A stretch of 64,000 nt of DNA, taken from the NCBI GenBank assembly GCA_026315105.1, contig CM048755.1, positions 209,114,333 to 209,178,332 of the forward strand. Reading direction: 5' to 3'. Origin of the DNA: Locusta migratoria (Eukaryota > Arthropoda > Insecta > Orthoptera > Acrididae). A model generated the notes under the pieces. That model searched no databases. It worked only from the letters and a program-made list of their open reading frames with translations, and had not been told where the DNA came from. Position numbers and translations under genes: made by a program. How positions within the stretch are numbered: position 1 is the stretch's first letter; every line of letters starts with the position of its first letter. Below are positions 9,782 to 21,004 of this stretch, piece by piece.

Positions 9782-9905
9782 GAGGTTCGTGAATGCGGGA
9801 CTCAATACACACAAATACCGCGACGCGGAAGTAAACAAACCCCGGAGCGGAGCGTTAAGCGGCGCGCGGCGCAGGTGCGCACGCTAGCACGGCCCAAGGC
9901 CAACT
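9782..9905 (-). promoter_or_regulatory. 5' UTR / presumed internal promoter of the LINE
   Basis: About 120 bp of GC-rich sequence between the 5' edge (the SINE resumes at 9906) and the ORF1 ATG. Non-LTR elements normally carry their promoter here. No TATA box is seen, and the promoter role is inferred from the family only. Confidence 0.5.
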
Positions 9906-9929
9906 GACCCCTCGGCCACCACGGCCGGC
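9906..9929 (-). repeat. Head-A SINE, right piece (5' end)
   Basis: GACCCCTCGGCCACCACGG onward is the 5' terminus of the head-A SINE whose tail half is at 4381-4555. The LINE separates the two. Confidence 0.85.
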
Positions 9930-10094
9930 TGCGTGGTCATCAATCCTTAGCTTACAAACTACTTAAACCGAGGTAAACTAACCTAAGGACAAACACACAC
10001 ACCCATGCCCCAGGGAGGACTCAAACCTCCACGGCGAGCAACCGCGCGCTCCGCAGCGAGACGCTTTAGACCGCTCAGCTACTCCACCGCGGCA
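9930..10094 (-). repeat. Head-B SINE, right piece
   Basis: Starts with TGCGTGGTCATC, repeating 4369-4380, and continues through a typical head-B SINE (GGAGTAGC on the minus strand). The right flank CAGAGTTC (10095-10102) matches 4321-4328. It is the outer host of the head-A SINE plus LINE. Confidence 0.88.
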
Positions 10095-10404
10095 CAGAGT
10101 TCCCTTCTAAGGTTGTACAACGGTACTGTCGCTTCATTTAATGAGTCACTTTGTTACGACCATCAATTAATTTAATATGAAGGTGAAAGACTGCGTAGGC
10201 AAATACTGAGCGAGGCTGATGGGTGCCCAGGCGTACTCTGTCGCGGGCGGGTAGTCGGGTACCGGCTAGGCCCGCCGGGGCCCGATGCGGCTCGACCGGC
10301 TGACGGTGCACGACTACGAGCCGGGGCGGGCCCAACAGGCCTCTGGTGGTGATGGTGATGATCGTGTGGCAGTTTTGGCCGTTAGACCCCAGATGGGATC
10401 ATGT

Positions 10405-10575
10405 TCGGCCTGCCTGCTGCGCCACTTGGGCGACTTGCGCGTTGGTGATGATGAAATGATGATGAGGACAACTCAGCTCCCAGTCCCCTAGTGGAGAAAA
10501 TCTCTGAGCGGACCGGGAATCGAACCCGGGCACCCTGCGGGGCTATCTAGCACGCTGTCCACTGGACTGTCTCAT
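10405..10575 (-). repeat. Second type of tRNA-derived SINE
   Basis: Minus strand: B-box-like GGGTTCGATTCCCGG, then a body with GGACTGGGAGCTG, TCCTCATCATCATTTCATC, and a CAAGTCGCCCAAGTGGCGC motif near the 3' end. I recall this tail from SINEs seen in many arthropods. It is unrelated to the main SINE family. The GC-rich sequence to its left (10200-10345) is unexplained. Confidence 0.6.
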
Positions 10576-10599
10576 TGCGAACAGTAACAGAGTTGGCCG

Positions 10600-11675
10600 C
10601 AGCCGCAGGCAGATCGTTCAACACATCAGGCGAGCTGACCTTCCGTTGTTTCACCACGACTAGCCCACAGCGGTGCTTCTAGTCTACAGCCTCCATCTGT
10701 GCAACTGATGTTAGCACCGCCTGCAGCTGGGAGCGAAGTGTCACCAACTGAGCTCGCATCCGTACATAAGAAACACAGTCCTTGTACGTGACTACAGTAC
10801 CCAGAAAAATGAACGACTATAAAAACGCGCTATACGACTCAACAACAGGCAATTACGTAAAAGCGAGAACTGCAACAAGAAATTAGACAGGGACACAGTA
10901 GTCCACAACTTCGGTATTAAATTACATGAGTGAGGCTAACTAAAGCGATTTAATGGTCTAGGCGACGCAAATAAGTTATCAAACTACACGGTTTTCAAAA
11001 ACGCAAGAGTGGACCTACTGACTTCTACATAATGTACTTACGATCGAAAGAAAGACAAACGACTATCGCGATTCACTCACGGGAAGACTATAATATTAGT
11101 TAAACGCGATCTGAGTGTAATACACTCACGAGCATACACTAAATTTAGATACTGATATAAAAGCTCACAGAAAAATCAAATTACCCTTTGTCGCTTCTAA
11201 TCAGAAGCTGGTTACACTTTTGAAAGTGCGCTTTAATGTGTACCTCTCGGCGGACAAACATACACTATATTTATGTAATACAAAGGAAATACAGAAAGTC
11301 GTTCAATTTATGATACTTGTAGTTATAAAACCTCGTTCTAATCACGTCGGTATTTTGTGAAACTGGACCATCTGGAGTGCTTTCTGGCATGCGAAGATGT
11401 TTATGATTTCACTGATGTTAATCGTCTAGCTCTTTCACTTGCGATAACAAGGAGGCTGAACTCTCTAAGGTTATATATGGCCATTAAATCAAACAGATAA
11501 TAGTATACAAGTTTAATTTCATTTTTTAAATTTATAATAAATATTCAAATTGCGGCCAATAACCAGTTTCGTTGGCATTTTTTTTCTTATAAGAAAGGAA
11601 ACGAATTTCCTATATGACTACTCGAGTTTCATATTTTCTCTATATGAATGAAACCGTCTATATCGGTAAAACTGT
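10600..11675. other. Non-genic stretch
   Basis: Moderately AT-rich, no long open frame, no repeat I recognise. Confidence 0.4.
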
Positions 11676-11677
11676 CT

Positions 11678-11872
11678 TTACTTATTACACAATTTTAGCA
11701 TCTGCCATCATCAGAACTGTAGTTAATACGAAAGGAACATAAAAGTGTTGGATCTACAAACGAGCTCGAAAGGAAATTTCAAAATAGAAATTAACTTGTG
11801 TGTTCCCTTGGTCTTAATTACAGATTTGAAGATGGCAGATGCCGAAACCACGTGATAAAGAAAGATAATTTA
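11678..11872. repeat. Inverted repeat with paired hammerhead-like motifs
   Basis: Arms of about 65 bp (11678-11741 and 11807-11872), diverged. Each contains a TGGCAGATGC core: the minus strand of the left arm reads CTGATGA-T-GGCAGATGCT-AAAA, and the plus strand of the right arm reads TTGAAGA-T-GGCAGATGCC-GAAA. These resemble the cores of the hammerhead-like motifs at 14670 and 15837-15987, but are decayed. Confidence 0.45.
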
Positions 11873-12195
11873 AACGAGCTAGACGATTATTTGCCAAAGG
11901 TGTAGCTGATAGTATGATTATCTTCTTCAAAACTGTTTCTGTAGTATTCTAAACAAGAGAACACACTTTCCGAAGCTCTACATTTTCCGAATGCATAATG
12001 AAAATTGCTACATTATTGAATTCTACTCTATCGCAAGACTATTTGAAAAATGAATTTAAAATTCTGTAGTTAGTTTTTCAAAGCCACTGCTTGTTCTCCT
12101 TCTCCCTTTTTTTAGGTATCAATGTTATTTTTGCAGACCCTCAGTTACATCGACGTCAGAATAACAAACGGCTTTAATGGAATGGTATCTTGATG

Positions 12196-12395
12196 AGCCG
12201 CAGCGGAGCGGCCGAGCGCATTGAGGCGCTATGCTACGATGCGCGAGGCCGTTCCCCGTCGGGGGTTCGAATCCCCCGTTGGGCAGGGATGTTTGTGCCG
12301 TCTTTAGTATAAGCTAGTTCATAAGTAGTTTGTAAGTTTAGGGACTGATGACCCCGCAGTTAAGTCCCTTACGCGTTACAAACTTTTGGAAATTT
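12196..12395 (+). repeat. Head-C SINE, full length
   Basis: Head with GGAGCGGCCGAGCGCATTG, B-box-like GGTTCGAATCC, full tail. TSD TATCTTGATG (12186-12195) and TATCTTGGTG (12396-12405). Confidence 0.9.
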
Positions 12396-12405
12396 TATCT
12401 TGGTG

Positions 12406-14640
12406 TCCAACACGGTGGCCAAAGCTCGGACTGAAAAAAAAGAACTGTGTTTGATTAATGACGGAAATTCTTCATAAAGATGATAAATTTTGCTTCAAAA
12501 GAGATAGATTGGCTGGCCAGTACTTACCTTTGTGCTGTATCGCCGATAGTCACACAAAGAAAGAGAAAAAAATGACGCAAAAACAGAAGAACAATCTTTC
12601 GGAATAGGCTTCCTTCATCAGGTGGGAGAGAATGGTAGAGAAAAGTATTGGGAACAAAAGGGAAAGGTAATTCACGACCTAGGTCATGAGGATTATGGTT
12701 AAGATACTATGTTTCTACTGTGTCATAAAAGCACATGACTTCTTGCATCAACGTTAAAGTTATGCTTCGTAAAATGCATATACTTTATATTTCTCTTTCT
12801 AACATGTCTTATACCTGAACACAGCATTTAGTTAACAGCAGTATTTCCTTTTCTAGTTAATTGACTTTTCGTTGGTGCATGTTACAAAATGATAAAAACA
12901 TTAAACATGGATACCAATTTCAAATGTTATGCAAATAAAAATTGTTTATTAAATCTTTAGCAAGTGTTCGACTTTCCTGGCAATTCTTCGAGTGACAATG
13001 GATCAAATAACAAGGGACTTAACAAAATATTATTTAGGCAGAAGATTAAAAAACGTTGTCATTGGCATGTATACATGAAATGCGTGGGAAACTATTTATA
13101 TTTACTAAAATGGAAATAATGTTGTTTATCTCGATGTACATTAAACAACTGATTACGTATTGTAGATTAAGCTATTATTCATATTCGAAACTTCATTTAA
13201 GACAGGGGACATTGTAACTGGATCTGATAATTATGGAATCTTAGTACTAATTGATCCATTTTGTTATGTGAAGTACAAACTCGTGACCAAATCCTTTCAT
13301 GGTGCTTTCGTTCTGCCAGGAGAATTAAATTATCTGAAAGCTGAGGTTCGTGAAATTGTCCCTGAAGTTATCTTTACACACTGTTTTGTATATCCTTGAA
13401 ATTAAGTTTGGAGCCAGAGCTATTCTTGTATAAAGCCAATAACACTCTTTTCCTCCACATTTCAGGATATTACTGACCTCTTCCGCTGTTCTTTCAAATC
13501 GTTAGCAATCCTGGATAGTATTACCGGTGAACTCATACCTTCGAACTCTGAAACGATATGGAACCCTAACTCCAGCAACGTACCTGTCATTCACGAAAAC
13601 GGCCCGAGGTTAATTGATGTTTTAAATGAAATACTTGAGTTTCCGAACTCTAGTGCAATGACTACAATACAGGCCTGCAAATTCAAAGACTTTATTTTTC
13701 TTTTCATCATGCTTTCCGGCAAGCTTTAACAAATAATAATGATAATAACAATAATACTAATAATACGATGTATAGCTTTTCAGAAATGCTGTTTCATAAT
13801 GAATCAATTGCGTGAAAACTAAAGACAAGAAAATAAATGAATCGACTTTGAATTCCACGAAATGCTTGAAAGATTTGCAACCTACTGCTTCCATGGATAG
13901 AACTGAAATGATCGATGCATACATTGACAATATATTGACGTCAAAATATAAACGTATGTAATTCAAAGTTGTGGATAATATTTTCACAGAATTGGGTATA
14001 GGAATTTCACATTTTGGTAAACTGCAATGCCTTAAACTACGCCCATCAGCTACACTCCGCATTTCCCTATAGATGGTGTGGATTCAGTATTACGATCTAT
14101 GATATGTTCGTCAGTCACTACCAGTTAAAAATGGATTGGGAGACGACAGATTGTATTTCTAGAATGCATAAAGGAACGTTTTACTCTGTAAGATATGGAG
14201 ACGTCATCAAGAGAATGGCTCAGAATGACGAGCAACAAATTTATCCAGAAGCTACTTTGTCTAATTGCTGCTTTTATTGCAACGTATGATTCGATTGAAA
14301 TCATTTTTTCTTGTCTGAAACGCGGAGAAACGAATATGAGGAACATTTGAGGTCAAGGTAATTTATCAGTTCACACTTGTACCGCAAATGATAAGCAGTA
14401 CTGCGGTCACTGAAAGCCGAGACATATGCTACCTCGACGACATCGAGCATTTCGTAAGTAACAATGAGCGTCAAGTTAACTTGTTGCAACATACAATTTG
14501 CAATAGCCCAATCTAACGATTTGTCTGTAAATGAGAGTGACATCATCAGGCCCGATTCAAAGACATATTTCCACCCATGTGCCGTTCCTTCGTATGTTAG
14601 CTGCCCTATCTTTGGTTCATGAAATCTAAAATAGGTTGGA
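12406..14640. other. Non-genic AT-rich stretch
   Basis: No domain, tRNA-like structure or repeat recognised. Short open frames on both strands (for example 13757-14062 minus) look random. A short (AAT)n-like run lies at about 13728-13768. Confidence 0.4.
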
Positions 14641-14669
14641 AAAGTAAACAACCACCAGTTGCAAGGTTG

Positions 14670-14722
14670 CAGATTTATTTACAACCGGTTTCGGGCAATT
14701 ATTGCACATCTTCAGGTATCTG
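14670..14722 (-). ncRNA. Hammerhead-ribozyme-like motif (Penelope type)
   Basis: On the minus strand the core CTGAAGA (14715-14709) is followed by one unpaired T, a stem GTGCAA/TTGCCC with loop TAA (one mismatch), then GAAA (14692-14689). A self-complementary ACCGGT gives a minimal stem III. Stem I is TAC/GTA, an AATAAA internal loop, then CAGA/TCTG. The predicted cut follows the T at 14683. Hammerheads with such short stem III are known from Penelope-like retroelements, where they process the RNA. No coding part of such an element lies adjacent. Confidence 0.5.
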
Positions 14723-15762
14723 TATAGGAAACAGTTATGAATAATATACAGTTACAAATATTACATAAAATTCAGAGTAGAATCACAGGATTAAAGGGGC
14801 AAGAAATATATACAGTGTACTTCTTGTAAAACAACAAAACTGGCAACAACATAGAGAGAAACCATTTAAAACTTGTTTTACATAGTAAAGCGCAAAGGTG
14901 ATCTTCCCACACTGGCAGTCCCAAGGAAGCAGTTTGGAGAAGCAGTATTCTCGAAAGTAAATCATTATCACATATCATGTACAATTTACCATCTTTAGAT
15001 GGGACATGTGATTTCCCTATCTCACTTCAGACAAATGCCAGTATGGTTCCTTTAAAAGGTCATTGCTGATTTCCTTCCCGATTCTTATCAAAATATCCAA
15101 GCTTGTGCTCCATTCTAATTAATATGTTTTAGCTGAGATATGAAGCCGTAATCTTCGTTCCTTTTTCTACATACTACACAGTTTGTGGAACACAATGATC
15201 TAATTTTTAAATTGTAATGTTTATCAGCTGTCGTGTTTATATGATAGATCTTAATCTATTTCACTATGTCAATCAAATATCTGTTTTCGAGTGTATCTCA
15301 TTTAATGTTAAAGGATTACAAAGCTGTGGTGTTCCAAAGCAGTAAATTCCTTTGTAAGGCGTCAAGCAATATGGACTCCTTAATCCCATTTCTAAGTACT
15401 CCTTTGCATTGGCGGCTGCTGCTTGGAGCTTCAGATGACTGGGGGTCACTTCTTTCAGTGTCGGATCTTGATAGTGGTGCCGTCCCGCCCTCCTCCCACT
15501 AGGCGTCGATGTTTCTGTGCCTCCCCCCCCCCCCCCCCACACGTTTAGATATAGCTTCGTTAAAAGGTCTGCAGAATGTTTTACTTCGGCTTGTTTGCAC
15601 TTGCTTCAACTCAAGATGAGACGTCGGCCTACCAATCTACGTTAACTCACATTTCTCTTCCAAACTTAAAACTGAGTATTTTGTTTCTAAAAGATACTGA
15701 ACGTTTTCTATATGATTGTGCGCATGACCACTAAAACACAGTAAGTGACTGATTACATTGTT
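14723..15762. other. Non-genic stretch, possibly Penelope terminal sequence at its left
   Basis: The DNA just right of the hammerhead-like motif may belong to the same retroelement end. No coding sequence. A 16-base C run lies at 15523-15538. Confidence 0.3.
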
Positions 15763-15836
15763 GGCGTAGACTTTCCCGGCGTAGTAACTGATAATATTCA
15801 TCTCGAGTATGCAGCCGGATACCGTCGTCAACTAGA

Positions 15837-15877
15837 CACGATATTTCGGCAGACCAACTGGCTGCCATCTTCAGGTG
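15837..15877 (-). ncRNA. Hammerhead-like motif, left arm
   Basis: Minus strand: CTGAAGA (15874-15868), one unpaired T, a perfect GGCAG/CTGCC stem, GAAA (15847-15844), self-complementary ATAT as a 2-bp stem III, cleavage base C at 15840, and GTG pairing with the CAC that precedes CTGAAGA. The core is complete apart from the extra T. Confidence 0.5.
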
Positions 15878-15946
15878 AGAGCGCTAATACACTAACTCGC
15901 CGAAAACTGAGTTTCAGTTTCCGGCGAGTTGGTGTATTAGCGCTCT

Positions 15947-15987
15947 CACCTGAAGATGGCAGCCAGTTGGTCTGCGGAAATATCGTG
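15947..15987 (+). ncRNA. Hammerhead-like motif, right arm
   Basis: Plus-strand partner of the motif at 15837-15877: CTGAAGA at 15950-15956, GAAA at 15977-15980, ATAT, C at 15984, GTG. One C is missing from the stem II 3' strand (CTGCG in place of CTGCCG), weakening the helix. Confidence 0.45.
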
Positions 15988-16321
15988 TCTAGTTGACGGT
16001 ATCCGGCTGCATACTCGAGATGAATATTAACTGATTACATTGTTAGGTGACTGTAACGAGATGAATCTGTTACGATGAAGAGACAAGCTACCTTCGGGTC
16101 ACGTGACATTGTAAGCAGCACCCCCTCCTAACATTACGCATGCCCAAAGGCTGCTCTTCGCCACATATTTTCAGTTAAATATTTGTTACAACGAAGAGCA
16201 TAAATGTCATTTACCCTAAAAATCGCGACACATTTGCAAAAACGTCCAAAGTATATGTGGCAAGTAAAAATACAAAAGTTATTGTTCCCGTACCTGTTAA
16301 AAAGATTGGGTTTAAAAAGAT

Positions 16322-16388
16322 TGCTTGCAGTCGGTCTCGAACCCACTACCTTCGATAGCGCACAGCCATGCCGCTAACCACACGGCTA
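16322..16388 (-). repeat. tRNA-like sequence (SINE head or pseudo-tRNA)
   Basis: Minus strand: A-box-like TAGCCGTGTGGTTAGCGG and B-box-like GGGTTCGAGACC at normal spacing. The acceptor arms do not pair convincingly, so it is more likely a SINE head than a tRNA gene. Confidence 0.45.
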
Positions 16389-16399
16389 TTCTTGTTAAG

Positions 16400-18184
16400 T
16401 GGAGAGGAGTGACTTCACTATTATTCATGATATTATCTTCTGAAGGCTTTTACAGTTGATGCGTCTTTAATTTATAGTTATAAGATATTTTACCAAATAC
16501 GACGTGTGTTTGATGAATCTTCAATACTCCAAAACAAATATGAAGGGCGGATGTTGCCTTAATGGAGGATTTACGCATGCGCAAGGCGAGGTGCGCAATA
16601 GCTTCATTGTCTTGATTCGGGATGCGAGAGTAAAGGTCGGGGTGAGAGTTTAAAACAGAGAAAGTTTAATTTTTAAAACTCACAACCACCAGCTGCGAAC
16701 CAAATTCCTAAACATGCAGAAACACTGGAACTGTAATTGCGACTGTTTGACTCGTTTTCTAGGGTATGATATCACACGTTCGCAGCTTTCCTTCCCTGCA
16801 TATGATTAACAGAACAAATTCATAATAAAATCAAGTTCATGAGAGAAAAGGGTGCACTAACTACTATTTTTGAAAACATGTGAAAGTTCACTTTATGTTG
16901 TTTATTTCACAATATTAGAACCCTGTGGCTGATACGTCTGTACGTCGACACATTTATCAAATAAAGTTATAGCTCGTGAGCGCCCAGAAAAAATGAATAT
17001 TTGTCGCAAATTGTTTTCACACCATGTGGCTGTCTCAAACACCGTTTATGTTTATGCCTATGCGACGACACGTGTTACATTAACAAATCACAGTCACTTT
17101 AATTCAATGCGATGCACACCTTGTTCCACCGGCTAAATATTCACAAACACACAGTAGCACTCGATTCAACTTGGTGCAGTCTACGACGAGCAACCACACG
17201 TGGAGAATGCCACACACAAATCTATAACCTCCACCTCGAGGTCCACATGCTGACTGATGCAGCGCGACGCCACCCGGCCAGCTACCCCACGTGCTCTCTA
17301 CCTCGTCACTTCCTGCCCACGCGCGCCAAAAACTAAACTGCCGGGGTTTTTTCCCCTACATCATAAACTTCCCCATGTGAGCTGTTCTAACCGATATGCC
17401 AACGTACAGCACTCAGCCAATACATTTCTAAAACTTTACTAAAAATCAAAATAATTACACTACACATTAAATAAATTTCTTCTTAGGTTTTTATATTGGT
17501 ATAAACATCCTTTGTACTATTTATCATAATCGTGCAATTTCTTATGTCACAGATAAGTGATTTAACTGAATACTTCAAAATAAAATACACAAGATTAATT
17601 GAAAATAAAATGAGAAATAGTTAATATATTATTTCTATAAACAAACATTGCCATGCTAGTTGTGTAACTGTCTTGTCTTCGTTGTCAATTTATTACTTTT
17701 CATTGTCAATTAAACATATTACGCCACATGTGACTATATCAGCTAATGTATTGTTTATTTATCAACAGGCTATTTTGTATTGACATCCTTAAAGGTTCCT
17801 AACTGCAACGTATTACTTCAAATGCCAGTAGTATTATAATATTTTATTTCACGCTGTGCACTGCACTGTGCCTGGCACTCGCCATTGTCCCACTCTCCCC
17901 TCACCGGAAACGAACTGGAAAATCCTAAGCTGGAACAAGCCACCAACGTCGGCCTGCTCGCTGGCCTTCCGTCAGCTACAAGCACACAGCAAATCTCAAC
18001 GTGGAGAATTTCTACCTATGGCCTAACTATAAATGTTGTCACCCAACTGTGTACATACATTGCTACCATAATTAATAAGATTAAAATTGTGTGACATTTG
18101 GTGCATTGGCATGGTCAATGTTTGCAGTGAACTTCATACTATTTAATTATCAAATGCTATTAATTACCAGTATTTATATTGGGC
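16400..18184. other. Non-genic stretch
   Basis: Nothing recognised. Local (A+T)-rich DNA with scattered short open frames. Confidence 0.35.
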
Positions 18185-18430
18185 GGTAATCTTACAGGGA
18201 CCATTCGTGCGTAACCGCCAGGGTTCGTGTAGCTAGGAGCTGGTGTCTCTACCATCTCCAACGACAATGCTAAAAGCGGCGTTTCCCCTCGCCTCTCCCT
18301 GCCAAGGGATCACCCATATGCTGCCTCCAGGGGGTTCAGAAGAGAATTTGTACCTCAGCCGCGCATGCGCATTGCAACGCTGCGGCCACCGCCGCGTATA
18401 TTAAGCGGCCGCGCTACGATTCGTATACGT
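18185..18430. other. CpG-rich block with a TATA-like motif
   Basis: GC-rich island in AT-rich DNA ending in GCGCATGCGC, CCGCCGCG, then TATATTAA (18397-18404) and GCGGCCGCG. It looks promoter-like, but no transcript or open frame follows, so it may be the control region of a lost element. Confidence 0.3.
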
Positions 18431-21004
18431 GCTGTCTCCGCGACGGAAAAAGTTTCTCAGACGATAAAAATACTTCGAATGTACATATAAAATGATCTGA
18501 TAGAAGAATGTAACGAAGAATAATAGTTTCAAAACACTTTTATTTTATTTATTTACTTTTTTCACGACGAGCTCTTTTTCCGGGCGTTCAACTGTACCAG
18601 TGAACACATAGGATGCGCCGCCAGTGCTTCTTCGTGAAGTAAGCCTTTTCTAGATTCATTTGACACCTTAATGTTATGTAATTGGACGTAGTAATTACTG
18701 CAATCGCAGGGATAATTACGTTTCTCATACAACTTGCAATAGAGGCTGGCGTAAGATGACCAAATTAATATCTCCCAAGCCCATGTTAAAAATAATGTCT
18801 ACGGCGAAGCCAAGTGAAACACCTGGGAGCCGATTCGTAAACAGAAAATTTACTCGTACATTACATTGAAGACTAATGCTGGTGGAAGGGAACCATTTTA
18901 GCTGCAGGTGTGGCATCGACAAGGATGTAATGGCCTTTCACCCCTGCGTTACTAATATCTGGTTTTAACGCTCGCTACTAACACCGGTCTTTCAGAGGGT
19001 TTTGAACTTTTATTAGTACCACTCGTCAATTCGGCGAGTGTGATTCCAAATCAACACTCTACTCGTGTACACGTGTTCATCAACTGTTCCTCAAAACGTC
19101 ACAGCTCACTGTCAATTTGAACGTAGCCGTCATTTTGACGTATGATACTAAGCAAGGGTTAATGACCGACAGCTGTCTCATGTAGATACTCGTCATGTGT
19201 AAGCACTGCCCCCACCTCCTTCTTCCAGCAAGTAACTCCACTTTTAACCCCGCCATAGAACTTGTAAAAGGATTTATTTTATTGGCCACATGAAAGCTGA
19301 GTAACTTTAAAATTTCTTACAGCATTTCTGATTGGCTACTGGAGCAGGGTATGCAGTGAGCACTGGCACAGGAGTATGAACGCTAAAACATCTAAAACAT
19401 GTATGCAACAAGTAGATGTTTTTCTCGGCTGGCTGTGTCTCGTTGAGGAAACGCTCTTGTGCAAATGAACCTGTTGAGCTCTGAGGCAGAGACATAGGCG
19501 TACGCAGTCCCTAGTGTTTGAGCTGCACCCATCTGTTGCAACTAATGCACTCATTGAGCGGATAAGCAGACATTGCGGAAAGTTCTTAATGTATATTTAA
19601 CACCTGTGGACGTCAGTCAGTGGAACACTGGTGAACTGATTTTATGTAATCAGTGTACCATGCCAATTAGATTTTGACTAGGGAAAGATAGTGAGTATTG
19701 ACTTCATCGAGACAAGTAGAAAAGTGCTGACTGATAAACCTCAGTCTTGATCAGTACGCCGTGCGCATTAGTCAAGCATAATATTTCTTTTCAGTTTAGC
19801 TTCCCTAGATTGATAGCACTAACAACAGCACATGCTTTTTGACATTAACGCGACATCCTTTACTGTTCAGTTACAGCATTAAATTCAAGTGCAGGCACAG
19901 AATATCAGACATCTGCTAGTTATATGATAGATTTTTTGATAAATTATTTATGACAGTAATTTAATATTAACGTGGTGTGTCTCTGTTTGTTAAAGTTATA
20001 CAGATTAAGGGATTGGATCTAATGGTTAAATATTTTGCAATATAATGTTCAGTGTGTTCTTTTTCGTATTATATAAAAATATTTTCCATACTTCACTTGT
20101 ATTTCAATTTTAGCATAATTAATTCATTAATCAGTAGAAACATCTTCCACTGATATACTGCTACATACCATACTCTTGCAATCCAGCGAGGTCCCTTTCC
20201 AGATTAAGTATTTTTTATTGTTGTGTTGTAACAGGAATTGTGGTTTGGTTAAGTTTACCAGCATCTAAGAATCTTTTACTGTCGTAAATTGAAATTTAGT
20301 CTTCCTTCTGATGTCTACTGTTACGTGTCAAGGCAGATCTATTCACTTCGCAGAGCCGACTAATTTGGATACAGGTTAATGCAGATCAATCCGTGTGCAT
20401 CAGCCATGGTGAGAAAGACCTCCTATTCAAGTGCTAAAACAGACAAACGGTTCGTGAGAGTCTGGAAAATGGCTACCCTGTCATGATTGGAACATTTCGT
20501 ATGAACCCAGAATAGATACAGTATCGTGTTATTTATTTATTAAGAAAACTGACGCAGTGTCCACATGTTTGAAAGACATCCAGCTGATAGGAAAGACATT
20601 GTGCAACAGAGAGAGACATACTGCAATAGCAAAGACATTGTTGTAATCGATATATCGAAACTGCACATTATGTAATATAAAACTTAATCTCTATAAATGT
20701 CTGAAGGTTATTTTCTGATACAATTTCCTTGCTTAATAACATTTTAAATTTTACAAAGAAGGTAGAAAATAAATTGTTGACAAGAAAAAGTGTACTCTCA
20801 AGATTAATCATACAGTATGTAAAAAATAATCCTATTCTGTTTTCTATGAATGTTTCAAGGTTCACTCAATTATTTTTCGTATTTGTGACGCTAATTAAAT
20901 ATCATTATACCATTTCCAATAATGATGCTAACTCTTTGTCATCAATGTATTAGCCTAAACTACAAAGAATAATGCATAGTACGATGTTTGTACCATTCCT
21001 TTTC
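18431..21004. other. Non-genic AT-rich stretch
   Basis: No gene or repeat recognised. Open frames up to about 75 codons lack domains. Confidence 0.35.

Larger units (their letters stand above)
4556..9905 (-). mobile_element. Tx1/L1-like non-LTR retrotransposon, nearly intact
   Basis: A 5.35 kb element on the minus strand: about 120-bp 5' UTR, ORF1 with a CCHC knuckle, ORF2 with endonuclease and reverse transcriptase, about 0.4 kb AT-rich 3' UTR, and a 57-nt poly-A tail (poly-T on the plus strand). The repeated GACCCC(T) at 4550-4556 and 9906-9912 is a likely 6-7 bp TSD, within a head-A SINE. ORF1 resembles the ZCCHC3-like ORF1 of Tx1-group elements. The ORF2 RT style (RQGCPLSTILYAFALEPLL) and a CxxC-H-C C-terminal motif fit the same group. 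Both long frames are free of stops, so this may be a young copy. Confidence 0.85.
15763..16029. mobile_element. Foldback element made of two inverted hammerhead-bearing arms
   Basis: Left arm 15793-15910 and right arm 15914-16028 are reverse complements over about 115 bp with few differences, separated by only 3 bases. A perfect 15-bp direct repeat ACTGATTACATTGTT lies outside (15748-15762 and 16030-16044), so the structure inserted as a unit. Each arm holds a hammerhead-like core. The arm sequence, with GAAATATCGTG and CCGGCTGCATACTCGAGA, matches what I recall of Penelope-like terminal repeats. A 30-bp non-palindromic leader (15763-15792) precedes the left arm. Confidence 0.7.

Noticed and set aside
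16322..16388. Functional tRNA gene on the minus strand
   Set aside because: A and B boxes look good but acceptor arms do not pair.
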